From: Henningerozyma blattae CBS 6284
Taxonomy: Eukaryota; Ascomycota; Saccharomycetes; Saccharomycetales; Saccharomycetaceae
NCBI RefSeq assembly: GCF_000315915.1
Contig: NC_020189.1
Span: 372,001 to 436,000 of the forward strand
Direction of reading: 5' to 3'
Length of the DNA: 64,000 nucleotides
Positions 52,870 through 63,193 of this stretch are shown here, in pieces. The notes beneath the pieces were generated by a model. The model worked only from the letters and a program-made list of their open reading frames with translations. It made no database searches and was not told the origin of the DNA. The translations under genes and the position numbers were made by a program. Each line of letters begins with the position of its first letter. The first letter of the stretch is position 1.

Positions 52870-53997
52870 ATGTCTCAACATAGGGGCATATTACTGACTA
52901 CTCCAGAAGGAACAGGGACAGCTGTTCAATTTGATTCAGAACAAATTGAGAATGATAGAGGTCGTAGTAAAAAGAGATTTAAGGACAAAACCAATACATC
53001 TAGAAGTGCAACCGGTGGAAGTAGTATTTCAAGATCAAGAAGTAGAGCTTCTAGTAGAGTTAGGGACGAAGAATTTTTAAAATGGACTGTTCTTAGAAAA
53101 GATCCCTCCATGAGATTAATTCTGATTAATGGCAGTGATGATAAGAAGAATGGTTCTAAAGATCGCGGTAGATCTAAAAATAGAGAAAATGGAGATGATA
53201 ATGATCCACTTTCTGCCAATAATAATGATGATGATGACAATAACGATAAGGAAGATGAATTAGATGCTGATAATGAGAGTAATTTAAATTTACAACAGAT
53301 TAAAGATGCTTTATCATTGGAAAATGAGATTTCTGACGAAGAACAAGTAAGCGATATTGAAAATGAAGCCGAGTTGGATGAAGAATTCCAATTTGAACAA
53401 GGTAACAAGATTTTACCAAACTTCTGTACATATATCAATTTGACTTTGGAAGGTGGTAAGAAATGGATTCGTAATTATGAATCTCAAGTGAAAGGTAAAG
53501 AGAATGAAGGTATTAATCTAATAAAGTTAGACAATGGGTATGCTCGTGCGATCGAAGGCTATTCAAAAGGTAAAGGCTGCTCAGCAGACGGGAAGTCTTA
53601 TTTATTATATTCTGATTTAAGCAGTGAATCTACATATGCGTTAGCTTACTTGATTGGATCAATTATTAAAAATGGTGATATGATATACTTAGTTCATTGG
53701 GAAGGTAATAACAAGAAGATCCCTGAAAAACAACTAAGTGATAACGTCTTTAGAATGAGAAGGCATGTATTACATCTCTTAGATGCTGCGAGCACTATAA
53801 TTGATGATGCTGAAATAATGATGGTCTCATTGACACATCCATATCCAAAACATTTCTTGAATGAATTAATACACGGTTTGGATATTAGTATGCTATGTTG
53901 TTCGTTGACGATGATTCTTTCAGGGTTGCAAAACTTTGTATCTTCCATACCAATGTTGATTGTAAGAAAGAAACTGAAAAAAAGAATAGTCCAATAG
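52870..53997 (+). CDS. IMP2': Imp2'-like transcriptional regulator with universal-stress-protein-like domain
   Basis: Counterpart of S. cerevisiae IMP2' (YIL154C), a regulator needed for growth on some carbon sources, ion homeostasis and protection against oxidative and DNA damage. At 375 aa (346 in S. cerevisiae) it begins with an ILLTTPEGT..VQFDSEQ.E..RGRSKKR segment as in Imp2', then a basic/RS-like stretch, an acidic Asn/Asp region (about 115-180), and a C-terminal domain (about 205-360) with YLLYSDLSSESTYALAYL and DMIYLVHWE motifs resembling the universal stress protein fold. It is co-oriented with GUT2, as in S. cerevisiae, which supports the name. Confidence 0.82.
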   Translation: MSQHRGILLTTPEGTGTAVQFDSEQIENDRGRSKKRFKDKTNTSRSATGGSSISRSRSRASSRVRDEEFLKWTVLRKDPSMRLILINGSDDKKNGSKDRGRSKNRENGDDNDPLSANNNDDDDNNDKEDELDADNESNLNLQQIKDALSLENEISDEEQVSDIENEAELDEEFQFEQGNKILPNFCTYINLTLEGGKKWIRNYESQVKGKENEGINLIKLDNGYARAIEGYSKGKGCSADGKSYLLYSDLSSESTYALAYLIGSIIKNGDMIYLVHWEGNNKKIPEKQLSDNVFRMRRHVLHLLDAASTIIDDAEIMMVSLTHPYPKHFLNELIHGLDISMLCCSLTMILSGLQNFVSSIPMLIVRKKLKKRIVQ

Positions 53998-55656
53998 GTA
54001 GAAATACATACACAACTACCCAGATAAAGAGCAATTGGAAATCTATCTATAACGAGACAATTTGATGGTGTTCTGTGAATACCAAATTCGAGGCAAGTGA
54101 GCACGAACTTTATCACCATGCCGTGCAAACGTGTTTGTAAATGTGGAACCTATAATAGGACATATTTGCATATGTCCCAGACACGTATTGTTTAGCAGAA
54201 TCTTTAAATCTGTATCTATATTTCCCAGTACATATTATAATCCACATAAATATATATATATATATATATATTACATATATTATATCTTGGATGCATATCC
54301 TATTTGATTTTTGCCTAAATGAGAACCTTTCATCCCAGGCTGTTTCTTGATATAATACAATTAGGTTGCCTTGAATTACTACAATCAAGAATAAATTAGA
54401 TGAATATCCCCATATTTCTTAATGAATCTTTCCCAATAGTTTTAGCCATTAAGATCGGATTGTATCGGACGATGATATATCTATTCATGGTACAGCGTTA
54501 TATCAATGTATCCGAAAAATGCAGAAAAGGTCTATTTCGGTATCAACCTAAATTGATTTGAAAATCTCTCACGAGATCCCAATATAACGAATAAACACGT
54601 AAAAACAACTTTTGCTTAACTTTAGATCAATGTGTCTGGTTACATAGAGTTTATGCTTTTTGTTACCAGGATTACTAGCCTGGGGAAACGTCAAGTTTCT
54701 TTCTCTTTGTGTTTCACAAGAGTACCTTGACTATTTTGTCTCACTTGGATGTAACTTGCTTTTCTCACGTCGCATTGTACATTGCGTACTGTACGTCGTG
54801 TGCTGCATGTTGTACAGGGTACAATTCCATTGCAACTACTATGGACCACATTATGCCTCCACTGTCCCCAACATAAACAAACAAGCAAGACACACAACGC
54901 TCCAAATAAAGTACGCCAGGCACGTCAGCCCTGCAGCGTCCCCCCACGATTTATTCTCTCATCGGGTACTTGTTTTTACGTTTTCTCTTACGCTTTGCCT
55001 TATGCCTTCCCTAGAATTAAGTTGCCTATTGCATCCGCTGTTCAGCATCTGCTGTCTTAATCCGACTGTCAAAAAAGTTTTTATTTTCAGCACAAATTGA
55101 CACACCGCAAAGTGCTCTTCTGATGGTGTTATATTTGTGCCTGGATCTAATGACCCGTTATGTTACTAAATAATCACCATACAGGGAATGAAAGGTCGCT
55201 AAATGGTGAATGGTCAATAAATGATGAATGAGAAACAATTGCCACGCTTTATTTTATTTTATTTTATTTTATTTTTATTTTTTTTTTTTTGTTATTTGGA
55301 GCGACTGACAAGTTAAAAGTGCTAAACTCCGAGATTCAGTGGTTACTCGAGCAAGTTCACGCTTTGTTTGTGGGGTGCGAGCTGATAATCGAACAAAGGC
55401 AATGGAAAAGAAAAAGTATAAAAATCCTCTACAATCGTGACAAGAAACAATCTATCAATCGAATGTTACACAAAAGCAGTTTACGAGTTGGAAACAACAT
55501 TACTCAATTAATCCTTGCCAACGTAATTTGGAAGACACCTTAGGCTTTCGCAATTTTTTTAAGGGAGCCTCCGTGTTTAATAATATTATTATTGTTGTCA
55601 AAAATAACAAGCAATTATAACTTTTTTCATCAACTTTAATTTCATATCGATATCCA
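53998..55656. other. IMP2'-GUT2 intergenic region (GUT2 promoter)
   Basis: About 1.66 kb. It has a TA repeat (54250-54270), a moderately GC-rich part (about 54660-55080) crossed by ORFs on several frames that look like chance, and a (TTTTA)n/T-rich tract at 55250-55291. No gene is supported. Confidence 0.5.
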
Positions 55657-57654
55657 ATGTACAGTCGTCTGTCTAGGGTTTCAAGACCTTTGAAAACTAC
55701 TCTTGCGATATTGACCGTCGCATCAGGGTCCTTACTAACTTACAATCATTTTTATTTGAATCAATCTTCATTGCTATATTCTGATACAAAGCCATTGAAG
55801 ACAAGTTTGAATTCTGAAGAAGATTTGCAAAAGATTGCCAATGGTTCTTATAAGCCACCTTCCAGAAGCGAATTGCTTTCTAATTTAGAAAAGACCAAGA
55901 AATTTGATGTTTTAATTATTGGTGGTGGTGCCACTGGTACTGGTTGTGCTGTTGATGCTTCTACAAGAGGTTTGAATGTAGCTTTGATGGAAATGAATGA
56001 TTTTGCATCCGCAACTTCTTCAAAGTCGACAAAAATGGCTCATGGTGGGGTTAGATATTTGGAAAAGGCTGTTTTCCAATTATCAAAGGCTCAATTAGAT
56101 TTGGTTATCGAAGCTTTGAATGAAAGAAAACATATGTTACAAACTGCTCCTCATTTATGTAAAATATTGCCAATTATGATTCCTGTCTATAATTATTGGG
56201 AAGTCCCATATTTCTACGCAGGTTGTAAGATGTATGATTTCTTTGCTGGTTCTCAAAACTTAAAATCTGCTTATTTGTTATCGAAGACTTCTGCTGGCCA
56301 AATTGCACCAATGTTAGATGTACCAAAATTGAAAGCTGCTTTAGTTTACCACGATGGTTCCTTCAATGATGCAAGAATGAATGTTAGTTTAGCTGTCACC
56401 GCAATTGAAAATGGTGCTACTGTTTTGAATTACATGGAAGTGGAAAAATTGATTAAAGATCCAAAGACTGGGAAAATTCAAGGTGCAACAGTAAGAGATC
56501 GTGAAACTGACAAGAAATATGATGTTATGGCAAAGGTAGTAGTCAATTCTACAGGTCCCTTCAGTGACAATATCTTGCAAATGGATCGTAATAAATCTGG
56601 TTACCCTGACATATTTGATAAAGCTAATATAGATACTTCTAAATTACCTTCAATTGATCATGATAATTTATCAAGAATAGCTGTTGACAATCCTAAGATG
56701 GTTGTTCCATCTGCTGGTGTTCATATCATCTTACCTTCTTATTACTGTCCAAAGGACATGGGTATCTTAGACGTTAAGACGGCTGATGGTAGAGTTATGT
56801 TTTTCTTACCATGGCAAGATAAAGTTCTAGCTGGTACTACTGATATTCCAATGAAAAAAGTTCCTGAAAATCCTGTAGCTACTGAAGCTGATATTGAAGA
56901 TATTTTATCTGAATTGCAACATTATTGTAAATTCCCTGTAAAAAGAGAAGATGTTTTAAGTGCTTGGGCTGGTATCAGACCTTTGGTGAGAGATCCAAGA
57001 AAGTTATCACCAAATTCTAAGGGTGATGATTCTACTCAAGGTTTGGTTAGATCCCATTTCATTTTTACCTCAGAGAATAATCTAGTTACTATTGCTGGTG
57101 GTAAATGGACTACTTACAGAAGAATGGCCGAAGAAACCATTGATGAAGCTATCAAAGTTGGACAGTTACCAAACAAACCTTCAGTCACAAAAGACTTGAT
57201 TTTATCGGGTGGTGAAAATTGGACTCCAAATACTGCCGCTTTATTATCGCAAAAGTATCATATTCCATCCAGCTTATCGAAATATTTATCTGAAAATTAT
57301 GGTACAAGAGCTCCAATTATTTGCGAATTGTTAAAGAAAGACAAAAAGAATGAATTACCTGTTACCTTAGCTGGTAAAGAACATAATGAAATTTTAGGAA
57401 ATGTTGACTTCCAAGCATTAAGATATCCTTACACTGTAGCAGAAGTAAAATACTGTATAGATAATGAATATTCAAGAACTGCTTTAGATTTCTTATTGAG
57501 AAGAACAAGATTTGGTTTCCTAGATGCTAAGGAAGCAATGAATGCTGTTGAAGGTACTGTTTCTATCATGGGTGATGAATTAAATTGGGATTCTGAAAAG
57601 AGATCTCTTGAAATCAAAAAATCCAAGGAATATATTAAAACTTTAGGTGTTTAA
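55657..57654 (+). CDS. GUT2: mitochondrial FAD-dependent glycerol-3-phosphate dehydrogenase
   Basis: Oxidises glycerol-3-phosphate to dihydroxyacetone phosphate on the outer face of the inner mitochondrial membrane and passes electrons to ubiquinone; needed for glycerol use and the G3P shuttle. At 665 aa it is close to Gut2 (649). The N-terminus (about 1-40) is basic and Ser/Thr-rich with a hydrophobic segment, a likely mitochondrial targeting and membrane signal. The FAD-binding motif DVLIIGGGATGTGCAVD is at residues 84-100. Other family motifs are SSKSTKMAHGGVRYLE, AGGKWTTYRRMAEET and the C-terminal RRTRFGFLDA region. Next to IMP2' and UBP7 as in chromosome IX. Confidence 0.98.
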   Translation: MYSRLSRVSRPLKTTLAILTVASGSLLTYNHFYLNQSSLLYSDTKPLKTSLNSEEDLQKIANGSYKPPSRSELLSNLEKTKKFDVLIIGGGATGTGCAVDASTRGLNVALMEMNDFASATSSKSTKMAHGGVRYLEKAVFQLSKAQLDLVIEALNERKHMLQTAPHLCKILPIMIPVYNYWEVPYFYAGCKMYDFFAGSQNLKSAYLLSKTSAGQIAPMLDVPKLKAALVYHDGSFNDARMNVSLAVTAIENGATVLNYMEVEKLIKDPKTGKIQGATVRDRETDKKYDVMAKVVVNSTGPFSDNILQMDRNKSGYPDIFDKANIDTSKLPSIDHDNLSRIAVDNPKMVVPSAGVHIILPSYYCPKDMGILDVKTADGRVMFFLPWQDKVLAGTTDIPMKKVPENPVATEADIEDILSELQHYCKFPVKREDVLSAWAGIRPLVRDPRKLSPNSKGDDSTQGLVRSHFIFTSENNLVTIAGGKWTTYRRMAEETIDEAIKVGQLPNKPSVTKDLILSGGENWTPNTAALLSQKYHIPSSLSKYLSENYGTRAPIICELLKKDKKNELPVTLAGKEHNEILGNVDFQALRYPYTVAEVKYCIDNEYSRTALDFLLRRTRFGFLDAKEAMNAVEGTVSIMGDELNWDSEKRSLEIKKSKEYIKTLGV

Positions 57655-58208
57655 TTCTAAAAATAAAACTAATATTATTTAACGTTTACTCTTTTTAAAA
57701 GATACCTAACCTTGCTATTGTTTGGAATCAAATTTCAAAAAAAAAATCAAAAAAAAAAAAATTAAATAAATAATATTCTAATTAAGAAAAGTAACTTCAT
57801 TCAAACTTAATATTTAATGGTCAGATTTTTCTAAAAGAATTCAATTTTTAATATTTGTGATGATTTAACATTTTTTATATGTAAAAATTTAAGGATTTCA
57901 TTATATAAATAAATTTATTTACCAATTAACGAAGAAAAATATAATTATTGTGTATTTTGAACTGTTTTAATATGTAAACAATTAAAAAAGCATTAAGTTT
58001 TCAAGTAGTAATATATTGTTTTATAAAATGTTATATACTCTACATCTAAATTCTTCATTTTTATCTCTTCAGCTTCCTTCAGTTATCTTTTTTAAACATT
58101 TGTTATAGTAAAAAAATATTGAGTTTCAATCTTTTATTCGTATTCCTCTAAAATAAAAATGACAGAAAATTCAGATCACAAGGTGCTTGTGATGAAATAT
58201 AAAGAAAA
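57655..58208. other. convergent GUT2/UBP7 3' region
   Basis: About 550 bp between convergent stop codons, with A-runs (near 57737-57762). Only 3' end signals are expected. Confidence 0.5.
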
Positions 58209-61200
58209 CTATTTAATTCGTTGGTAAAATAGAACATAAACATGACTACTTGAAATGCTGGTTACCCCTCCTTCAATGTCTCCGTGGTTTTTTTCCTCTT
58301 TAACAATTTCGTCATCAAAATAAAACCATTTTTGCTTCTCGCTGCCTAATTCATGATCTGTATCTTTATTAACTAAGGATGTATAATGCCCACTCACTAG
58401 AGTACCCGTATGATTTACTAAACCATATAACTTATATCTAGCAACTTCTCCATTTTTCAGTGAGATATTCAAATGCAATGGGTATGTAATAACTGTATTA
58501 TTTTTCTTGGTTAAATCATAATAAAATCTAGAAAGATGAATAACTAAAATTCTAGGAGCCTTTACAAAATTTACACTCTTAATTGTAACCATTTTACCGG
58601 AATAATGTCTTACACGTCCCGCACGACCATTTGGTGTAGTATGATTTTGATTTTCTTTATCATCAGACAAATTTTCATCAGCACTCCTTGAATAATGCTC
58701 TTTTAATTCTCTTGGCTTATCAAACGAATGTCGACCACCTGGTAAAATTCTTAAAGGTGAATAAGATCTTACAACTTCTCTAGGTGCGTTTAACAAAAAG
58801 AATCTTTTACTTCTTGGCTCGGGACTTGAGGGACTACGTGGAGGCGGTGAAATATCATGGATGTGCTTCTTTTCTCTATGTCTATGAATTGGCTCTTGTT
58901 TTGGTGCCGCAGAGCCACATCTTGGACAATCCCAAGCATTCTCATCGGAAAGAATTTCATCATTGGTGAACATCTTAATACAGTCTTCTAAATTTACACG
59001 TTTAATTTTCCCAAATGCATTTGTAGATGCCTTTGGAATTGCTAATGAAAGGATGTAAAATGTAGAATATGTAAATGAAGAACAGCCGCATCTTTGGCAG
59101 ACAAGGCCATCTTCTGTTTGGCCTTGGAAGACATGATCTATTGGAGAAAGTCCATTTGATTTCACTGATTCATTATACCATTTAATGTACTGCCCAGGCT
59201 GGACCTCCATATCATCTACATCATAATCTACAAGGTCTGGATAATCTAATTTAACTTCATGCTGATTGGACAGTTCGTCATGTAATCTGTCCAATATTAA
59301 CATTAGAAATTCCTGTGTATCTTGCTGATCATCTGGGATTCTTAAATCAGGTCTTAAAATATTACAAGTCTTTAAAAATCCTGTAGGAACAACAGAGCAA
59401 CCCCCATTCATGTACATTTTTTTAAACAGCATATTGAAAGATTTTGATAACCTCTGATTAGTGGGGATATCGTGATCCATATATTTTTCATACTTATGAG
59501 ATAAGAAAATATTTCGAAATTCGGTTGTTGCAAACAAACATTGTAGCATACTATTAATATAGCATGTATTGCCCAAATTTCTTAAACCTGTAATTGACAG
59601 GGAAACATAGTCATTTTCACTTTTTTCTAAGATAGGGATTGAAAAATGACGATGTATAGCCCCATTCTGCTTATGAGTATCAAGAGAATGAACTTGATTT
59701 TCTAAGGGACTATGAATTGGAGGAAGAGAAGGATTACCGTGCAAATTGATCTTTGGTGGTAGCGGAGGAGGCATTTTACCGCTATTTGGTTTCGGTAAAG
59801 AAGATGGTGGTGGTGGTGGGGCTCTTTTCCTTATTCTAATTGGTAATTGAGGTGGTGTCCAAATTTCCATTTTAGGCTTTTCATTATTATTCAATGGTCT
59901 TCCTGCGCTGGCACCGGCATCCTTTCTATAAACATAATCATTCATTGTTATACTATATTGATTAACATATGAATTAATAACTTTGTACCATTTTTCGTAC
60001 CCACCTAATAAACTTGTTGGTAAAGATTTTACAGGTTTTGATGTGCACGTAACCAGTAAATAAAATAAGGTAAATAAATAATCAAAAGTCATATTCATAT
60101 AAGTTTTCATATCTGAATAATAAACTACGTATTTAAACGTATCTCTCTTAGAAAAAAGAGGGTTGTTAATAATTTGCTCTAATTTCTCAGCTGTATAAAC
60201 AGGTGTATTTGTGGTATCATCCCATAATAATTTAGGGTTTAATTGCAAAATATTTGGAGCAACGATATGATTTTTGACAAATCTTTCAGGGAATCTTAAA
60301 TCAATCAATAAAACTTTTTCACGTTCAACATTGTTTGATAATAATGAAAATAATTCTGGGCATGTAATAACATCTTGTTTTTGAATGTGTTCTAGGGATT
60401 CAATATATTCACTTGTTTCATCATAACCATGATTATTATTATCTTCATTGGAATCGTTGAACATATAAACGGAATGGTAAGAATCCTTTCTATGAGTAAC
60501 TGATCTATCTACCGGTGATTTAAGTGGAGTTGGGGATTTTTTTCTTGGGAATTCTTTTACAGAGGAAGAATGATAGGGGTTTGTTTCAGCAAAATCATCT
60601 TCCTCTTCATCTTCTTCTACATCCTTAGTGTTTATTGTCAAACCATGATTGTAGATGTTAGTTGGGGAGTTGTTGATTTTAGAGTTTAGATTATTAGCTA
60701 AGGCATCTTTAAAGATATCATTTGACGAATCAAAACTCGATGCAGAATGTATATAAGTACTACTACTATTATTATTACTATTGGTGTTGTTGTTGTGACT
60801 ATTAGTATAAGGAATATTTCTGGAAGTGGGTGAAGTTGGAGTTTGGGATATAATACTTCTTGGTGAATTAGTATTGGTATTTAAAGATAGTTTGCTTTGT
60901 TTTGGTTGATTTCTTCTTATATTTGATAATACTCTTGTTACAGATGGTAATTGATTTGAATAAGCGTCATCAACTATTTGTGGGTTTCCTGCGTCAGGTG
61001 CTAATTTCAATTGATTTTTAGAATCCAATTGTGGCGCAGTCCATAAAGGAGAAGATTCGTCTGTGTCTTCTATTGAATATTCTACATCACTATGGACTTC
61101 ATTGGTATATTGATACCTTGGTAATTGTAGGCTTGAGTTGATGCCGCTATTACTATTGCTATTATTGCCATTTGCGGACATATTATTCGCATCTTTAGCT

Positions 61201-61847
61201 AGAGTTATACGGAAAGTTGGATTAGGGGTTACACTATTGTTTGAAAATGATGGGCCAGCTGAAGTGCCCTTATTACTTAAAACTGTGGTTGAAGAAGTGT
61301 TTAATGTGTCCATACTATTGTCTAATTGAGAATCCAACGAAGTATCATTCATTAAGGAGAAAGGATTTGAAGCATTTGGTACAGAAAATGCTCTTTCACG
61401 CCTAATAAACTTAGAATCTACAAATAAATTATTAGAACTCTCATTCTGTGATTTATAATTACTATCTAAAATCTTTGTAATTTCTGTCTTTACCATGGAA
61501 AGAACGTTTGTCATATTTAATTCATCTTCATATAGATTCTTTAATTCATGGTACATTCTATAATGTCTGTTCTTTGTTAAAAATTGAGTGGATTGCGGTA
61601 TAATGAAATACATATAAAAAGATCCGACAATGAAAGCAGACAGGGCATCGTCAAAATGAGAATCCCTTAAGGACTTGGTATATGTTTCAAATAAAAAGGA
61701 ACTATGGTCCAGCAGATCTATTAGTTTCTCCAACTTCAACTGAGGATAATGTGTCTTGAACTCATTATTATAAATCTCTTGTACACATTGTAGCAATTCA
61801 TCAGAGTATTCAGGGGTATAGTTTGGTAATGTCTTTGTTCTTTTCAT
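58209..61847 (-). CDS. UBP7: ubiquitin-specific protease of the Ubp7/Ubp11 pair
   Basis: Cysteine protease that removes ubiquitin; Ubp7 acts in endocytosis with Ubp2. At 1212 aa it is closer to Ubp7 (1071) than Ubp11 (717). Residues 1-150 are helical. A low-complexity Ser/Asn region follows, and a rhodanese-like domain at about 490-640 (VLLIDLRFPERFVKNHI) without the active-site Cys, as in Doa4/Ubp7. Proline-rich motifs (RKRAPPPPPSSLP, KMPPPLPPK) may bind SH3 domains. The catalytic domain has the Cys box GLRNLGNTCYINSM (Cys762) and the His box VNHTGTLVSGHYTS (His1154), with zinc-type CQRCGC and CPRCGS pairs. Divergent from BAS1, as UBP11 is in S. cerevisiae. Confidence 0.95.
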   Translation of the reverse strand: MKRTKTLPNYTPEYSDELLQCVQEIYNNEFKTHYPQLKLEKLIDLLDHSSFLFETYTKSLRDSHFDDALSAFIVGSFYMYFIIPQSTQFLTKNRHYRMYHELKNLYEDELNMTNVLSMVKTEITKILDSNYKSQNESSNNLFVDSKFIRRERAFSVPNASNPFSLMNDTSLDSQLDNSMDTLNTSSTTVLSNKGTSAGPSFSNNSVTPNPTFRITLAKDANNMSANGNNSNSNSGINSSLQLPRYQYTNEVHSDVEYSIEDTDESSPLWTAPQLDSKNQLKLAPDAGNPQIVDDAYSNQLPSVTRVLSNIRRNQPKQSKLSLNTNTNSPRSIISQTPTSPTSRNIPYTNSHNNNTNSNNNSSSTYIHSASSFDSSNDIFKDALANNLNSKINNSPTNIYNHGLTINTKDVEEDEEEDDFAETNPYHSSSVKEFPRKKSPTPLKSPVDRSVTHRKDSYHSVYMFNDSNEDNNNHGYDETSEYIESLEHIQKQDVITCPELFSLLSNNVEREKVLLIDLRFPERFVKNHIVAPNILQLNPKLLWDDTTNTPVYTAEKLEQIINNPLFSKRDTFKYVVYYSDMKTYMNMTFDYLFTLFYLLVTCTSKPVKSLPTSLLGGYEKWYKVINSYVNQYSITMNDYVYRKDAGASAGRPLNNNEKPKMEIWTPPQLPIRIRKRAPPPPPSSLPKPNSGKMPPPLPPKINLHGNPSLPPIHSPLENQVHSLDTHKQNGAIHRHFSIPILEKSENDYVSLSITGLRNLGNTCYINSMLQCLFATTEFRNIFLSHKYEKYMDHDIPTNQRLSKSFNMLFKKMYMNGGCSVVPTGFLKTCNILRPDLRIPDDQQDTQEFLMLILDRLHDELSNQHEVKLDYPDLVDYDVDDMEVQPGQYIKWYNESVKSNGLSPIDHVFQGQTEDGLVCQRCGCSSFTYSTFYILSLAIPKASTNAFGKIKRVNLEDCIKMFTNDEILSDENAWDCPRCGSAAPKQEPIHRHREKKHIHDISPPPRSPSSPEPRSKRFFLLNAPREVVRSYSPLRILPGGRHSFDKPRELKEHYSRSADENLSDDKENQNHTTPNGRAGRVRHYSGKMVTIKSVNFVKAPRILVIHLSRFYYDLTKKNNTVITYPLHLNISLKNGEVARYKLYGLVNHTGTLVSGHYTSLVNKDTDHELGSEKQKWFYFDDEIVKEEKNHGDIEGGVTSISSSHVYVLFYQRIK

Positions 61848-63193
61848 GTTTTCACCGGGAAGGTAGTTGAATATAACTTAGTTGTATCTTATCGTAGTAT
61901 TTCTCCTATTGTAGGGTATATCCGTAAAACTTTGGTTAATGCAACACAGCCACACACACAATAAAGATATAAATCAAATGGATGTTAAAAGTATGCAAAG
62001 GAAACGAGATGGAAAAAAAATATTTAAAAATAAAGGCAAAAAATATATTTATATTAAATATTAAAATGATGCAAATGAAACAAACGAACTATGCAAATTT
62101 GTCAATTACACTAAGTTCTGTTCCAATCTGAGTTCCTTATCGATGAGATCTCTGTGGATACTGTTGTTGGAAGGATATGATGAAAAAAAAATGTAAAGAG
62201 GGCTGTACACAAGCTTAACACATTTAACACACTTTTTTTTAATGTGTTAGACTGACAAATGTTTTACAAATAAAGTTACAACCGTTCTACCTTTAGTCTT
62301 AGAAGAAACTAAGCCAAGAAATAAGAAAAAAAAAAAAACAAAAAAAAACTAAAACATTAGTACATTTAGCATTTAGGCCAATTTTGATTTCTTAAAGTCA
62401 TTTATCCCCTAGCAATCTATTTTTAAACTAAGACTTCTACACTTTTCACTTTTCCACTCTATTTCATTTTTCAAGGGCTGCCGAGTTCTTATTGCCCTAA
62501 AAGTTGCTGCAACGGTTTCTTTGCCACAGTCTCTACGAGAATTTACCGTGGAAATGTTTTTCCTTTAAAGGTGCTATAGATAATCCGGATATCCGAAATG
62601 GGCCTTATTTCCATGGAAAAAAATGAAAAATGAAAAAAATTAAAACAACTAAAAAATATTTGGCACGTGGTGAAAAAACATAGCACGTGATATTTTAGGG
62701 TTATTGTAGAACATCAACCCTATTTTTATTACTCAATACCCAGGGTTACTTTGAATTGTCACGTGTATTATGGAGTTCCCGTTTAGGGATACAATTCTTG
62801 AAGTTTTTCAAAATTTGGTAGTGTGGTAGAAATGACTATTGATGCGGTTAATTGACAAAATACGTATATAAGCAAAATCGATGAGATTAGTCTAAAACTG
62901 GAAATAAGTATATCGGATCTATTTAGATGCTTATTATAGAAAGACCTTTAAGTTGGAGTCTAAATTCTCTCACCAAAATACGTGTTTGTGCCATCAGTAA
63001 CTTCTATTGATGGCGTTGTTAGTTTATTTTTTTTGAAAAGAAAGATAATAATAGAATTAAGGATAGAAAAAAAAATATACACAAATAAAAATAAACCTAG
63101 AAATATATTCATTACATTATACACTAAAACTAAAAAAAGCATAAACAAATTGTGGGAATATAGGAACAAAACGAATATTCAATTATATTCAAT
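61848..63193. promoter_or_regulatory. divergent UBP7-BAS1 promoter region
   Basis: About 1.35 kb between divergent starts. Three CACGTG boxes lie at 62664-62669, 62684-62689 and 62760-62765, about 430-530 bp before BAS1. A hairpin with arms TTAACACATT and AATGTGTTAG around an A/T loop lies near 62215-62252. A/T runs are frequent. Confidence 0.6.

Noticed and set aside
54660..55100. 146-codon ORF and overlapping ORFs before GUT2
   Set aside because: Cys/Leu-rich, overlapped by ORFs on other frames and strand; more likely by-products of a GC-richer promoter region.
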